Shown here piece after piece: positions 9,444 to 18,405 of a stretch of DNA of 64,000 nt. Below the pieces are notes generated by a model, which saw only the letters and a program-made list of their open reading frames with translations, did no database searches and was not told the DNA's origin. How positions within the stretch are numbered: position 1 is the first letter of the stretch; every line of letters starts with the position of its first letter. The DNA comes from Pseudomonas sp. stari2 (lineage in GTDB: Bacteria; Pseudomonadota; Gammaproteobacteria; Pseudomonadales; Pseudomonadaceae): NCBI RefSeq assembly GCF_040760005.1, contig NZ_CP099760.1:3033501-3097500 (forward strand), in the 5' to 3' direction. The translations under genes were made by a program, and so were the position numbers.

Positions 9444-10490
9444 ATGTCAGCCCCCATGAACGCAAAACTCCAAGACCCCACCTTCGATTTGGCGCTGGTG
9501 TCGCCATTTCTGTTGCAGACCCTGGCCGAAGTCGCCGCCAGCAAGGGCCTGGAGCCGCAAAGCCTGTGCCGTGGCCTGGGCTTTGACGTCGAGGATCTGC
9601 AGGATCCGTCGCAGCGGATTTCCTATCGCCAGGCCGTGGCCATGATCCAGCGGGCGCTCAAGGCCTTGCCCAATCAGGGGTTGGGCCTGTGGGTCGGTGC
9701 GCAGAACGTGCTCGGCACCCTGGGGTTGCTCGGGCACGTGCTGTCGCTGTGCAAAAACTTGCGCGATGCGTTCGAACTGGGGATTCGCCATCAACACACG
9801 TCAGGCGGGATCGTGGTGATCAGCGTGGATGTGGTGGGCGAGCAGGTGTACGTCGACGTGGAGTGCCGCTTGCCGTTCGCTGAGGTGCAGATATTCGCCG
9901 TCGAAGAGTTTTACGCCAGCCTGCTGGTCTACGGTCGGGCGCTGGTGGGTGAGACGTTCAAGCCGATTGCCGTGGAGTTTGTGCATGCCGCGCCGGATTA
10001 CGTCGATGAATACCGGCGCCTGCTGGGGCCGGACGTGCGCTTCGGCTGTCTGCACAACCGCATGCTGATCGACGTGCAATGGCTGGATGTGAACCTGCCC
10101 AATCACCATTCGCTGGCGTTGCGTCAGGCAGTCAAATTGCTGGAGCTGGAAGCGGCGCAGGTGCATCAGAAGCTCGATCTGATTCAGGCCGTGGAACGCG
10201 CCATTGCCCGGGACCTGAGCCGGGGCAGCCACATCGAAAAGATCGCCGGCGACCTGAACATGAGCAGCCGCACCTTGCGCCGGCGGCTGACCGAACACTC
10301 ACTGACCTTCGAAGCGTTGCTGGAGCAAGTGCGCCAGGCGCGAACCATGAGCCTGCTGGCCAATCCCGACATGCCGATCGAGCGTATTACCGAGGAAGTC
10401 GGCTACAGCGACGTGCGCAGTTTTCGCCGCGCGTTCAAGCGCTGGACAGGGAAGAGCCCGAGTGCGTGGCGCAGCGAGTGCGTCATCTGA
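9444..10490 (+). CDS. AraC-family transcriptional regulator
   Basis: 348 residues. An N-terminal arabinose-binding-type effector domain (about 20-210) is followed by a C-terminal double helix-turn-helix (about 245-345), seen in SHIEKIAGDLNMSSRTLRRRLTEHSLTFEALL and ITEEVGYSDVRSFRRAFKRWTGKSPSAWR. An in-frame ATG at 9456 is a possible alternative start. AAnAAnAA-type motifs (9414-9427) precede the gene. The divergent arrangement with the MetA-type outer-membrane gene suggests it controls uptake or catabolism of an aromatic or lipid substrate (inference). Confidence 0.85.
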   Translation: MSAPMNAKLQDPTFDLALVSPFLLQTLAEVAASKGLEPQSLCRGLGFDVEDLQDPSQRISYRQAVAMIQRALKALPNQGLGLWVGAQNVLGTLGLLGHVLSLCKNLRDAFELGIRHQHTSGGIVVISVDVVGEQVYVDVECRLPFAEVQIFAVEEFYASLLVYGRALVGETFKPIAVEFVHAAPDYVDEYRRLLGPDVRFGCLHNRMLIDVQWLDVNLPNHHSLALRQAVKLLELEAAQVHQKLDLIQAVERAIARDLSRGSHIEKIAGDLNMSSRTLRRRLTEHSLTFEALLEQVRQARTMSLLANPDMPIERITEEVGYSDVRSFRRAFKRWTGKSPSAWRSECVI

Positions 10491-10546
10491 TCCCACACAA
10501 ATCCTCCGGCTACAGTTAAACTCCGCGCTCTTTCCAAGGAGTCGAC

Positions 10547-11434
10547 ATGAGTTACTACCAGCCGGGCATTCTCGCCACCCCAGTTCCGCCGCAAGCACGT
10601 CACCTGTTTTTCGCCCTCGAGTCGGTTGAAGCGCTGCCGCAGGCGATCGACAACCTGCTGAACCTGGTGGACGGCAAGTCGGCGGTAGTCGGTTTCGGTG
10701 AATCCTTGGTCAAGGCCCTGAATGTGAACATCGATGGCCTGCGCAGCTTTCCGGCGCTGACCGGCGTTGGCGTGGAAAACCCGTCGACCCAGCACGCCCT
10801 GTGGGTCTGGCTGCACGGTGTCGACCGCGGCGAGCTGCTCAACCGCAGTACCGCACTTGAGGCCGCACTGGCCCCGGCGTTGCGTCTGGTGCAGATGCAG
10901 GAAGCCTTCCGCCACAAGGACGGCCATGACCTCACCGGTTATGAAGACGGCACTGAGAACCCGCACGACGAAGCCGCCATCGCCGCCGCACTGCAAAGTG
11001 AAGGCGCCGACGGTCTGGTTGGTGGCAGCTTTGCTGCGATCCAGCAATGGCAGCACGACCTCAAGGGTTTCCATGCACTGTCCGCTGAAGACAAGGACAA
11101 CATCATGGGCCGTCGCCTGAGCGACAACGAAGAGATCGACGACGCACCGGTGTCCGCCCACGTCAAGCGTACCGCCCAGGAAAGCTTCGCCCCGGAGGCC
11201 TTCGTCGTGCGCCGTTCGATGCCGTGGATCGAAGGCGACCGCGCCGGCCTGATGTTCCTGGCGTTCGGTTTCTCCCTCGATGCCTTCGAAGCGCAACTGC
11301 GCCGCATGAGCGGTCTGGAAGACGGCATCACCGACGGTCTGTACCGCATCAGCCGGCCGATCACCGGTGGCTACTACTGGTGCCCGCCGCTGCAAAACGG
11401 CCACCTCGACCTGCGCGCGTTGCGCATCGGCTAA
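10547..11434 (+). CDS. Dyp-type haem peroxidase
   Basis: 295 residues. It contains the family hallmark GYEDGTENP (GxxDG, residues about 127-135) with the distal catalytic Asp, and the region VSAHVKRTAQESF with the proximal haem-ligand His. Length and N-terminus fit the cytosolic YfeX-like class. Such enzymes use hydrogen peroxide to oxidise dyes, porphyrins or other donors. AAGGAG lies before the ATG. The downstream oxidoreductase starts ten bases after this stop, so the two are probably co-transcribed. Confidence 0.9.
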   Translation: MSYYQPGILATPVPPQARHLFFALESVEALPQAIDNLLNLVDGKSAVVGFGESLVKALNVNIDGLRSFPALTGVGVENPSTQHALWVWLHGVDRGELLNRSTALEAALAPALRLVQMQEAFRHKDGHDLTGYEDGTENPHDEAAIAAALQSEGADGLVGGSFAAIQQWQHDLKGFHALSAEDKDNIMGRRLSDNEEIDDAPVSAHVKRTAQESFAPEAFVVRRSMPWIEGDRAGLMFLAFGFSLDAFEAQLRRMSGLEDGITDGLYRISRPITGGYYWCPPLQNGHLDLRALRIG

Positions 11435-11443
11435 GGCGTGACG

Positions 11444-12412
11444 ATGAAAGTGGTGCGCTGGGGCATGATCGGTTGCGGCAGTGTCGCCGAACGCAAGAGC
11501 GGGCCGGCCTTCTACAAAGCCCCCGGCTCGGCGTTGGTGGCGGTGATGGGGCGACGCCTCGAAGCCGTGTCCGATTACGCCGCGCGTCACGGCATCGCCC
11601 GGACTTACACCGACGTCGATGCCCTGATCAATGACCCCGAGGTGGACGCGGTGTATATCGCCACGCCACCCGACAGCCACCACGCTTACAGCCTGAAAGT
11701 CGCCGCCGCCGGCAAGCATTGCTGCGTGGAAAAACCCATGGCCCTCAACGCCAGGCAAAGCCGCGAGATGCAGCAAGTGTTTGCCGATGCCGGTCTGCAC
11801 TTGTTCGTCTCCTATTACCGCCGTTCGTTGCCGCGTTTCCAGCAGGTGCGGCAATGGCTGGAACAGGGTCGCATAGGGGAAGTCCGGCACCTGAGCTGGA
11901 CGCTGACCAAGGCGCCGTCGCCCAGGGATCTGGATGGCAGCGCCAACTGGCGCACCGATCCGGCGGTGGCCGGTGGCGGCTATTTCGCGGATCTGGCCAG
12001 CCATGGTTTTGACCTGTTCCAGTACCTGCTCGGCGATATTGTCGAGGTGGCCGGGTTCACGGCGCGTCAGGCCGGGTTGTACGCGGCGGAAGATGCGGTC
12101 AGCGCCAGTTGGCGATTCGCATCGGGTGCGCTGGGCATGGGCTGCTGGAGCTTTGTTGCGGACCGGCGCGAGGATCGGGTCGAGATCATCGGCAGCCAAG
12201 GGCGGATCGGCTTTTCGGTGTTCGACGAGCATCCGGTCGAGCTGCGCGCCGATGAGGGCATCAGCCTGGAAATCCCCCATCACGAACACATCCAGTGGCA
12301 CCACGTGCTGGGCATGAACGCGCAGATTCGCGGCGAATCACTGCATCCGGCGACAGGGGCAGAGGCCCTGAAGATCGATTGGGTCATGGATCAAATCCTC
12401 AAGCGCCACTGA
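11444..12412 (+). CDS. Gfo/Idh/MocA-family NAD(P)-dependent oxidoreductase
   Basis: 322 residues. The N-terminal Rossmann motif GMIGCGSVAERKSGP is followed by DAVYIATPPDSHHAYSLKVAAAGKHCCVEKPMALN, where the EKP signature marks the family's catalytic Lys, and by a C-terminal alpha/beta domain containing GGGYFADLASHGFDLFQYLLGD. The family oxidises or reduces sugars, inositols and related hydroxyl compounds; the substrate is unknown. I prefer the ATG at 11444 to the GTG at 11438 because AAGG is better spaced for it. Confidence 0.85.
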   Translation: MKVVRWGMIGCGSVAERKSGPAFYKAPGSALVAVMGRRLEAVSDYAARHGIARTYTDVDALINDPEVDAVYIATPPDSHHAYSLKVAAAGKHCCVEKPMALNARQSREMQQVFADAGLHLFVSYYRRSLPRFQQVRQWLEQGRIGEVRHLSWTLTKAPSPRDLDGSANWRTDPAVAGGGYFADLASHGFDLFQYLLGDIVEVAGFTARQAGLYAAEDAVSASWRFASGALGMGCWSFVADRREDRVEIIGSQGRIGFSVFDEHPVELRADEGISLEIPHHEHIQWHHVLGMNAQIRGESLHPATGAEALKIDWVMDQILKRH

Positions 12413-12451
12413 AGGCGCATCTAACCTTATGCTCATTCGGTATTTCTCAAG

Positions 12452-12497
12452 CTTGTCATAACGTCTCTAAGATCACGTCATAACTCGTTATAACAAG
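12452..12497. promoter_or_regulatory. Predicted GntR operator array
   Basis: Three copies of GTYATAAC occur just before the gntR gene: GTCATAAC at 12455, GTCATAAC at 12477 and the perfect palindrome GTTATAAC at 12487. The outer two are embedded in a long inverted repeat, CTTGTCATAACG (12452-12463) against CGTTATAACAAG (12486-12497), with one mismatch. Half-sites of the type GT..AC with an A/T core are usual for HutC-subfamily GntR proteins. Probable autoregulation and control of the downstream operon. Confidence 0.6.
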
Positions 12498-12507
12498 TGA
12501 TCTCGTG

Positions 12508-13254
12508 ATGACCGATAACGTTCTCTCTCTGGGCAGTGTCCCGTTGCACACCCAACTGCGCGACGTGCTGCGCGCCCGCATTCTCGACGGCGAATACCCG
12601 CAAGACAGCCAGATGCCGTCTGAAAGCGAGCTCGGCACGCTGTTCAAGGTCAGCCGCATCACCGTGCGCCAGGCCCTGGGCGATCTGCAGAAAGAAGGGC
12701 TGATCTTCAAGATCCATGGCAAAGGCACCTTCGTCGCCAAACCCAAGACCTTCCAGAATGTCAGCACCTTGCAAGGCCTCGCCGAGTCCATGACCGGTCG
12801 TGGCTATGAGGTGATCAACCGCCTGCGCAGTTTCAAATTCATCGCCGCCGACAAACTGGTCGCCGAGCGTTTGCAGGTTGCCGAAGGCGAAATCGTCGCG
12901 CAGATCAAACGCGTGCGCCTGATCAACCGCGAGCCGATCTCGCTGGAAATCACCTACCTGCCCAAAGCCATAGGCGAGCGGTTGGAGAAGGCCGATCTGG
13001 TGACCCGCGACATCTTCCTGATCCTCGAAAACGACTGCGGCATTGCCCTCGGCCACGCCGATCTGGCCATCGACGCGGTGCTGGCCGACAGCGACCTGAC
13101 CCAGGCGCTGAACGTCGAGGCCGGCTCGCCGATCATGCGCATCGAGCGCCTGACCCACGACGCCAACGGCCAGCCGCTGGACTTCGAACACCTTTACTAC
13201 CGTGGCGATGCGTTCCAGTACCGCCTGCGGATCGACCGGCAAAAAGGGGCGTGA
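12508..13254 (+). CDS. GntR-family transcriptional regulator (HutC/UTRA subfamily)
   Basis: 248 residues. An N-terminal winged helix (about 10-75) contains LRARILDGEYPQDSQMPSE, VSRITVRQALGDL and GKGTFVAKP. A C-terminal UTRA effector domain contains PISLEITYLPKAIGE and ends with FEHLYYRGDAFQYRLRIDR. A GTG at 12505 sits directly before the ATG used here. The flavoprotein gene begins two bases after the stop region, so the regulator leads the operon; it probably senses the transported substrate or a metabolite of it. Confidence 0.85.
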   Translation: MTDNVLSLGSVPLHTQLRDVLRARILDGEYPQDSQMPSESELGTLFKVSRITVRQALGDLQKEGLIFKIHGKGTFVAKPKTFQNVSTLQGLAESMTGRGYEVINRLRSFKFIAADKLVAERLQVAEGEIVAQIKRVRLINREPISLEITYLPKAIGERLEKADLVTRDIFLILENDCGIALGHADLAIDAVLADSDLTQALNVEAGSPIMRIERLTHDANGQPLDFEHLYYRGDAFQYRLRIDRQKGA

Positions 13255-13255
13255 C

Positions 13256-14986
13256 ATGACCCGCAATACCTTAGAGCAGGAATACGACATCGTCGTGATC
13301 GGCGGCGGCACCGCCGGCCCGATGGCCGCGATCAAGGCCAAGGAAAAGAACAAGGAACTGCGCGTGTTGTTGGTCGACAAGGCCAACGTCAAGCGCAGCG
13401 GTGCGATCAGCATGGGCATGGACGGCCTGAACAACGCAATCATTCCCGGCCACTCGACGCCGGAGCAGTACACCAAGGAAATCACCATTGCCAACGACGG
13501 CATCGTCAATCAGGCGGCGGTGTACGCCTACGCGACCCACAGTTTCGAAACCATCGAACAGCTCGACCGCTGGGGTGTGAAGTTCGAGAAGGACGAAACC
13601 GGCGATTACGCGGTGAAGAAAGTCCACCACATGGGCGCCTACGTGCTGCCGATGCCGGAAGGGCACGACATCAAGAAAGTCCTTTATCGCCAGTTGAAGC
13701 GCGCGCGGGTGAGCATCACCAACCGACTGGTCTGCACACGCTTGCTGACCGACGAGGAGGGCGCCGTCAACGGTGTGATGGGGTTTGACTGCCGCACCGC
13801 CGACTTCCATGTGATCAAGGCCAAGGCAGTGATCCTCGCCTGTGGCGCGGCCGGGCGACTCGGTCTGCCGTCCTCGGGTTACCTGATGGGCACCTATGAA
13901 AACCCGACCAATGCCGGCGACGGCTATGCGATGGCGTACCACGCCGGGGCCGAGCTGGCGAACCTCGAGTGCTTTCAGATCAACCCGCTGATCAAGGACT
14001 ACAACGGCCCGGCCTGCGCCTACGTCACTGGCCCGCTCGGTGGCTACACCGCCAACAACAAGGGTGAACGCTTCATCGAATGCGACTACTGGAGCGGGCA
14101 GATGATGTGGGAGTTCCACCAGGAGCTGGAAAGCGGTAACGGTCCGGTATTCCTCAAACTCGATCACCTGGCCGAGGAAACCATCCAGAACATCGAGGAA
14201 ATCCTCCACAGCAACGAGCGCCCGAGCCGCGGCCAGTTCCACGCCAATCGCGGCACCGATTACCGCACGCAGATGGTCGAGATGCACATCTCGGAAATCG
14301 GTTTTTGCAGCGGCCACTCGGCGTCCGGGGTGTGGGTCAACGAACGGGCGGAAACGTCGGTGAAAGGTTTGTACTCGGCCGGTGACATGGCCGCCGTGCC
14401 GCACAACTACATGCTCGGCGCGTTCACCTACGGCTGGTTCGCCGGACATAACGCAGCGGACTTTGTCGCCGGGCGCGAGTTCTCCGCTTTGGATGTCGAG
14501 CAGATCGAGAAGGAAAAGGCCCGGGTCTACGCACCGCTGGACCGCGAACACGGCCTGCCACCGGCGCAGGTTGAGTACAAGCTGCGGCGCTTCGTCAACG
14601 ACTACCTGCAACCACCGAAAGTGACGAAGAAGATGGAAATCGGCCTGCAACGTTTCAGCGACATCGAACGCGATCTCAACGAAATGAAGGCCAACAACGC
14701 CCACGAACTGATGCGCGCCATGGAAACCAGTGTGATCCGCGACTGCGCCGAAATGGCCGCTCGCGCCTCGCTGTTCCGCGCCGAAAGTCGCTGGGGCCTC
14801 TACCACTACCGCGTCGATCACCCGCAACGGGACGACCGCGAATGGTTCTGCCACTGCCACCTGAAGAAGGGCGAAGACGGGCGCATGATCAGTTTCAAGA
14901 AAGCCGTCGAGCCTTACATCATTCCCCTCGATGCCGAGGAAATGCAGGCCTACGACCGTTTGCGGGTTGGCGCTTTCGCCGCTTGA
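13256..14986 (+). CDS. AprA-like FAD-dependent oxidoreductase (fumarate reductase/adenylylsulfate reductase alpha-type)
   Basis: 576 residues. The dinucleotide motif GGGTAG (16-21) is followed by VDKANVKRSGAISMGMDGLN, which resembles the FAD-binding segment of dissimilatory adenylylsulfate reductase AprA more than that of succinate dehydrogenase. Later come ISEIGFCSGHSASGVWV and GLYSAGDMAAVPHNYMLGAFTYGW, the second FAD contact. The C-terminal third is helical and holds HCHLKKGEDG. The next gene encodes an AprB-like ferredoxin, so the pair probably forms an AprBA-like heterodimer. True APS reduction is unlikely to be the role in an aerobic pseudomonad; the neighbouring sulfonate-type ABC importer suggests turnover of a sulfur compound (inference). 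Confidence 0.8.
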   Translation: MTRNTLEQEYDIVVIGGGTAGPMAAIKAKEKNKELRVLLVDKANVKRSGAISMGMDGLNNAIIPGHSTPEQYTKEITIANDGIVNQAAVYAYATHSFETIEQLDRWGVKFEKDETGDYAVKKVHHMGAYVLPMPEGHDIKKVLYRQLKRARVSITNRLVCTRLLTDEEGAVNGVMGFDCRTADFHVIKAKAVILACGAAGRLGLPSSGYLMGTYENPTNAGDGYAMAYHAGAELANLECFQINPLIKDYNGPACAYVTGPLGGYTANNKGERFIECDYWSGQMMWEFHQELESGNGPVFLKLDHLAEETIQNIEEILHSNERPSRGQFHANRGTDYRTQMVEMHISEIGFCSGHSASGVWVNERAETSVKGLYSAGDMAAVPHNYMLGAFTYGWFAGHNAADFVAGREFSALDVEQIEKEKARVYAPLDREHGLPPAQVEYKLRRFVNDYLQPPKVTKKMEIGLQRFSDIERDLNEMKANNAHELMRAMETSVIRDCAEMAARASLFRAESRWGLYHYRVDHPQRDDREWFCHCHLKKGEDGRMISFKKAVEPYIIPLDAEEMQAYDRLRVGAFAA

Positions 14987-15011
14987 GGCATCACTAGAGA
15001 GAGTCTGGACC

Positions 15012-15257
15012 ATGGCCTATCAAGCCCAGGAAATCTTCTTCCGCTCCAATGCTCCCGTCACCGTGGACGAGGACAAATGCATCGCCGAAAAGGGCTGCAC
15101 CGTGTGCGTCGACGTTTGCCCGATGGACCTGCTGGCGATCAACCCGGCCACGCAAAAGGCCTACATGGCTTTCGATGAGTGCTGGTACTGCATGCCCTGC
15201 GAAAAGGACTGCCCGACCGGTGCGGTGAAAGTCGAAATCCCGTATCTGCTTCGCTAA
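15012..15257 (+). CDS. AprB-like ferredoxin with two [4Fe-4S] sites
   Basis: 81 residues with two cysteine clusters: Cys23-x5-Cys29-x2-Cys32-x3-Cys36-Pro and Cys57-x2-Cys60-x2-Cys63-x3-Cys67-Pro. The layout resembles the beta subunit of adenylylsulfate reductase but without its C-terminal tail. It lies 25 bases after the flavoprotein gene, so it is most likely the electron-transfer partner of that enzyme. The start at 15012 gives the expected N-terminus; upstream codons in the same frame overlap the flavoprotein gene and are not credible. Confidence 0.85.
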   Translation: MAYQAQEIFFRSNAPVTVDEDKCIAEKGCTVCVDVCPMDLLAINPATQKAYMAFDECWYCMPCEKDCPTGAVKVEIPYLLR

Positions 15258-15368
15258 AACGCTATCCGGCAACACCGGACGCCTGCTTCAAGACACCCCC
15301 TCGTTTCCCACCGCGCCCTGATCGCGGCGGAGACGAACATCCTATAAATGATTCGAGGGGATTCAACC

Positions 15369-16772
15369 ATGTTGCGTGCAGCAATCGCCGGTCTGGTACT
15401 GGCTTCGTTCACCTTGTCTGCTTCGGCCGAAACCATCCGCATCGCCATCGGAACCCAGGACACCACCATCAACTGCGCCGCCGGCGGGCTGTTGATTCGC
15501 GAGCTGGGCCTGCTCGACAAATACCTGCCCCACGACGGCGCCTACAAGGACGCCAAGTACGACGTACAGTGGAAGAACTTCACCAGCGGCGCGCCGCTGA
15601 CCAACGAGATGGTCGCCGGCAAACTCGACTTCGGCGCCATGGCCGATTTCCCCGGTGCGTTCAACGGCGTGGCGTTCGAAACAGCCGGCAAACACAGCCT
15701 GTTCATCAGCGTGTTGTCGGGCAGCATCAAGGGCAGCGGCAACGGCATTGTGGTGCCGAGCGCGTCGGGCGTTCAGTCTTTGAGCGAACTCAAGGGCAAG
15801 ACCATTTCCGTGCCGTTCGCCTCCACCGCCCACGGCATGTTGCTGCGCGCTGTGGCGGAGCAGGGTTGGGATCCGCTCAAGGATGTGAACATCATCGCCC
15901 AGCCGCCGGAGGTCGCAGGTTCCGCGTTGCAGGCCGGCAAGATCGACGCCCACGCTGACTTTGTGCCGTTCGCCGAACTGTTCCCGAGCCGTGGTTTTGC
16001 CCGCAAGATCTACGACGGCGCCCAGGCCAATGCGCCGACCTTCCACGGTGCGCTGGTGGATCAGGCCTACGCGAAAAAGTACCCGGAAATCGTTGTCGCC
16101 TATTTGCGCGCAAGCATCGAAGCCAATCAGCTGCTGGCCGCCGAACCGGAGAAGTACAGCGAACTGATCGCCAAGGTCACCGGTGTCGATGCCGAGGTCA
16201 ATTACCTGTTCCACGGCCCGCTCGGCGTGCAGACCCGTGACCTGAGCTGGAAACCGGAATATCGCCAGGCCGTGGGCACCGCCATCGACACGCTGAAGCT
16301 GCTGAAGAAGGCCGATCGCGGGCTCGATCTGAATACCTTTATCGACGATCAGTACATCCGCGCGGCGTTCAAGGCCTCGAATCTGGATTACACCGCGCAA
16401 CTGGCCAATTACGCGCAGACGCCGTTGAAGTCTGTCGATGCGGTGACCGGAAAGGCCATTTCGGATTTCAGCCATGTCGCCGAAATCTGGGTGCGCGGTG
16501 AGGACAAGGTCCGGCGTTATTCCTCGGCTGAAGAGGCGTTCACGGCGTTGGCCGGCCTGAAGTCGGAAGGCAAGAACATCCGGGCGGTGTATGCCCAGGC
16601 GAGTGACAGCGGGATCAAGTTGCTGGCGGAGCAGGCGTGGTTTGCCAGTGATGGGAAGGGGCACCTCAGCGCGTTTTTGTTGAAGGGGCAGGCGCAGCAA
16701 TTTGCGTCGGAACAGGGAGGCAAGGTGTTTGATTTCACCGATGCCACCGCGCAGGCCGTGGCCAGTCGCTAA
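15369..16772 (+). CDS. TauA/SsuA-type ABC substrate-binding protein with NosL-like C-terminal domain
   Basis: 467 residues. A signal peptide ending ...SASA precedes ETIRIAIGTQDTTINCAAGG; residues to about 370 look like a periplasmic binding protein for nitrate, sulfonate or taurine (AMADFPGAFNG, GSGNGIVVP, FASTAHGMLLRAVAEQG). Such proteins usually have about 320-350 residues. The extra ~85 residues (HVAEIWVRGEDKVRRYSS... AWFASDGKG... SAFLLKGQAQQFASEQGGKVFDF) follow the pattern of NosL-type domains, including the paired AxxFAxxxGGxVxxF ending, but show no obvious Met/Cys metal ligands. The start at 15369 has AGGGG upstream. It is the first gene of the importer in this operon. Confidence 0.8.
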   Translation: MLRAAIAGLVLASFTLSASAETIRIAIGTQDTTINCAAGGLLIRELGLLDKYLPHDGAYKDAKYDVQWKNFTSGAPLTNEMVAGKLDFGAMADFPGAFNGVAFETAGKHSLFISVLSGSIKGSGNGIVVPSASGVQSLSELKGKTISVPFASTAHGMLLRAVAEQGWDPLKDVNIIAQPPEVAGSALQAGKIDAHADFVPFAELFPSRGFARKIYDGAQANAPTFHGALVDQAYAKKYPEIVVAYLRASIEANQLLAAEPEKYSELIAKVTGVDAEVNYLFHGPLGVQTRDLSWKPEYRQAVGTAIDTLKLLKKADRGLDLNTFIDDQYIRAAFKASNLDYTAQLANYAQTPLKSVDAVTGKAISDFSHVAEIWVRGEDKVRRYSSAEEAFTALAGLKSEGKNIRAVYAQASDSGIKLLAEQAWFASDGKGHLSAFLLKGQAQQFASEQGGKVFDFTDATAQAVASR

Positions 16773-16774
16773 TC

Positions 16775-17557
16775 ATGAAAATCTCAAAAAAACGCTGGAT
16801 ATCAAGAGCAGCCTCGCTGCTGCTCTGCCTGCTCTTCTGGCAACTAGCCGCCAGCCACCACTGGAACCTCGGCCTGGTCACCTTCGCCAACGTTCCGACC
16901 CCATTGGCCGTGATCGAAGCCGCATTGGGCCTGGGCGACTCCGGCAAGCTCATCCAGCACCTTAGCGCGAGCCTCGGCCGGGTCTTCGCCGGTTACCTCG
17001 CAGCGCTGATCATAGGCATCGCCCTGGGCCTGGCCATCGGCCGTTCAAAATGGGCTGAAGACCTGCTGCTGCCGCCACTGGAAGTGCTGCGTCCAATCCC
17101 GGCCGTGGCGTGGATTCCACTGGCCATTCTGATGTTCCCGTCGTCGGAATTGTCGATGGTGTTCATCACCTTCACCGGTGCGCTGTTCCCGATCCTGCTC
17201 AACACCGTGCACGGCGTCGAAGGCGTCGACCCGCGCCTGATTGCCTCGGCCAAAAGCCTGGGAGCCGGGCGCCGGGCGATCCTGTTGGAAGTGATCCTGC
17301 CGGGCGCCGCGCCCAGCATCATCACGGGCCTCGCCATCGGCATGGGCACGTCGTGGTTCTGTCTGGTGACCGCCGAAATGATCTCCGGCCAGTTCGGCAT
17401 CGGTTACTACACCTGGGAGTCCTACACGATTCAGAACTACGCCGACATCGTGGTCGGCATGTTGCTGATCGGCGTGTTGGGCATGGGCAGCAGCCTGCTG
17501 ATCAAACGCCTTGGCGGCCTGTTCACGCCCTGGCACCGACCACGAGGAAAAGCCTGA
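16775..17557 (+). CDS. ABC transporter permease, SsuC/TauC type
   Basis: 260 residues with about six hydrophobic segments and the BPD_transp_1 coupling motif region EGVDPRLIASAKSLGAGRRAILLEVILPGAAPSIITGL. It begins two bases after the binding-protein gene and its stop overlaps the ATPase start (ATGA). The inner-membrane channel of the sulfonate-type importer; substrate not determinable from sequence. Confidence 0.9.
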   Translation: MKISKKRWISRAASLLLCLLFWQLAASHHWNLGLVTFANVPTPLAVIEAALGLGDSGKLIQHLSASLGRVFAGYLAALIIGIALGLAIGRSKWAEDLLLPPLEVLRPIPAVAWIPLAILMFPSSELSMVFITFTGALFPILLNTVHGVEGVDPRLIASAKSLGAGRRAILLEVILPGAAPSIITGLAIGMGTSWFCLVTAEMISGQFGIGYYTWESYTIQNYADIVVGMLLIGVLGMGSSLLIKRLGGLFTPWHRPRGKA

Positions 17558-18405
17558 TGAGCGTGATGCAAGCCCCGGAAGGGCGGATCGACATCCGCCA
17601 GTTATCCATCGTCCTCGGCGAGGGCCGGCACGCGTTCGAAGCGGTGCAGGGGCTGGATTGCCAGATCGAGCCGGGCCAGTTCGTGTGCATTCTCGGGCCG
17701 TCCGGTTGCGGCAAATCGACTTTGCTCGGCGCGCTGGCCGGGCATCTGCAACCTCACGGCGGGCAGTTGAAAGTCGACGGCGCCGAAGTGTCCGGCCCGT
17801 CACCGCAGCGCGGCATGGTGTTCCAGCATCACACCCTGTTCCCGTGGCGCACGGTGCGTGACAACGTCGCTTTCGGCCTGAAGATGCGTGGCATCGGTAA
17901 AAGCGAACGCCATCGTGCCGCCGATGACATCCTCAAACTGGTTGGCCTCGAAGGATTCGCCGAACGCTGGCCGGATCAGCTCTCCGGCGGCATGCAGCAA
18001 CGGGTAGAAATCGCCCGGGTGCTGGTCAACCGGCCACGGCTGTTGCTGATGGACGAACCCTTCGGTGCGCTGGACGCGTTGACCCGCCTGAACATGCAGG
18101 AACTGTTGCTGGACATCTGGACGCGGATTCGCACCACCGTGGTGTTCGTCACCCATGACATCGACGAAGCGCTGTTCCTCGCCGACCGCTTGCTGGTGAT
18201 GAGCGCACGGCCGGGGCGGATCATCGAAGACCTGCGCCTGGACTTCCCACGGCCACGCACCACCGAACTGGTGACCAGCCACGCGTTCTCGCGCCTCAAG
18301 CGCCACTGCCTCGATCTGCTGCGCCATGACAACGACCGACCGCTGCCGCGCCTGAACCCGCTCGGTTTGCCTCCTGAAAACGCCTTGCCGAGATTTGCCC
18401 TGTGA
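17557..18405 (+). CDS. ABC transporter ATP-binding protein, SsuB/TauB type
   Basis: 282 residues. Walker A is GPSGCGKS (47-54), the signature is LSGGMQQR, Walker B is LLLMDEPFGALD and the switch His is in VFVTHDIDEA. Length and the ending RPGRIIEDLRLDFPRPR fit nitrate/sulfonate/taurine importer ATPases. The ATG overlaps the permease TGA. Upstream codons in the same frame lie inside the permease gene and were dismissed. Confidence 0.92.
   Translation: MSVMQAPEGRIDIRQLSIVLGEGRHAFEAVQGLDCQIEPGQFVCILGPSGCGKSTLLGALAGHLQPHGGQLKVDGAEVSGPSPQRGMVFQHHTLFPWRTVRDNVAFGLKMRGIGKSERHRAADDILKLVGLEGFAERWPDQLSGGMQQRVEIARVLVNRPRLLLMDEPFGALDALTRLNMQELLLDIWTRIRTTVVFVTHDIDEALFLADRLLVMSARPGRIIEDLRLDFPRPRTTELVTSHAFSRLKRHCLDLLRHDNDRPLPRLNPLGLPPENALPRFAL

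Noticed and set aside
10403..12304. A 633-codon antisense frame opposite the Dyp peroxidase and dehydrogenase
   Set aside because: It crosses two well-supported genes and shows no domain.
13271..15013. A 580-codon antisense frame opposite the flavoprotein
   Set aside because: No recognisable motif; the plus strand has FAD-binding motifs and operon continuity.
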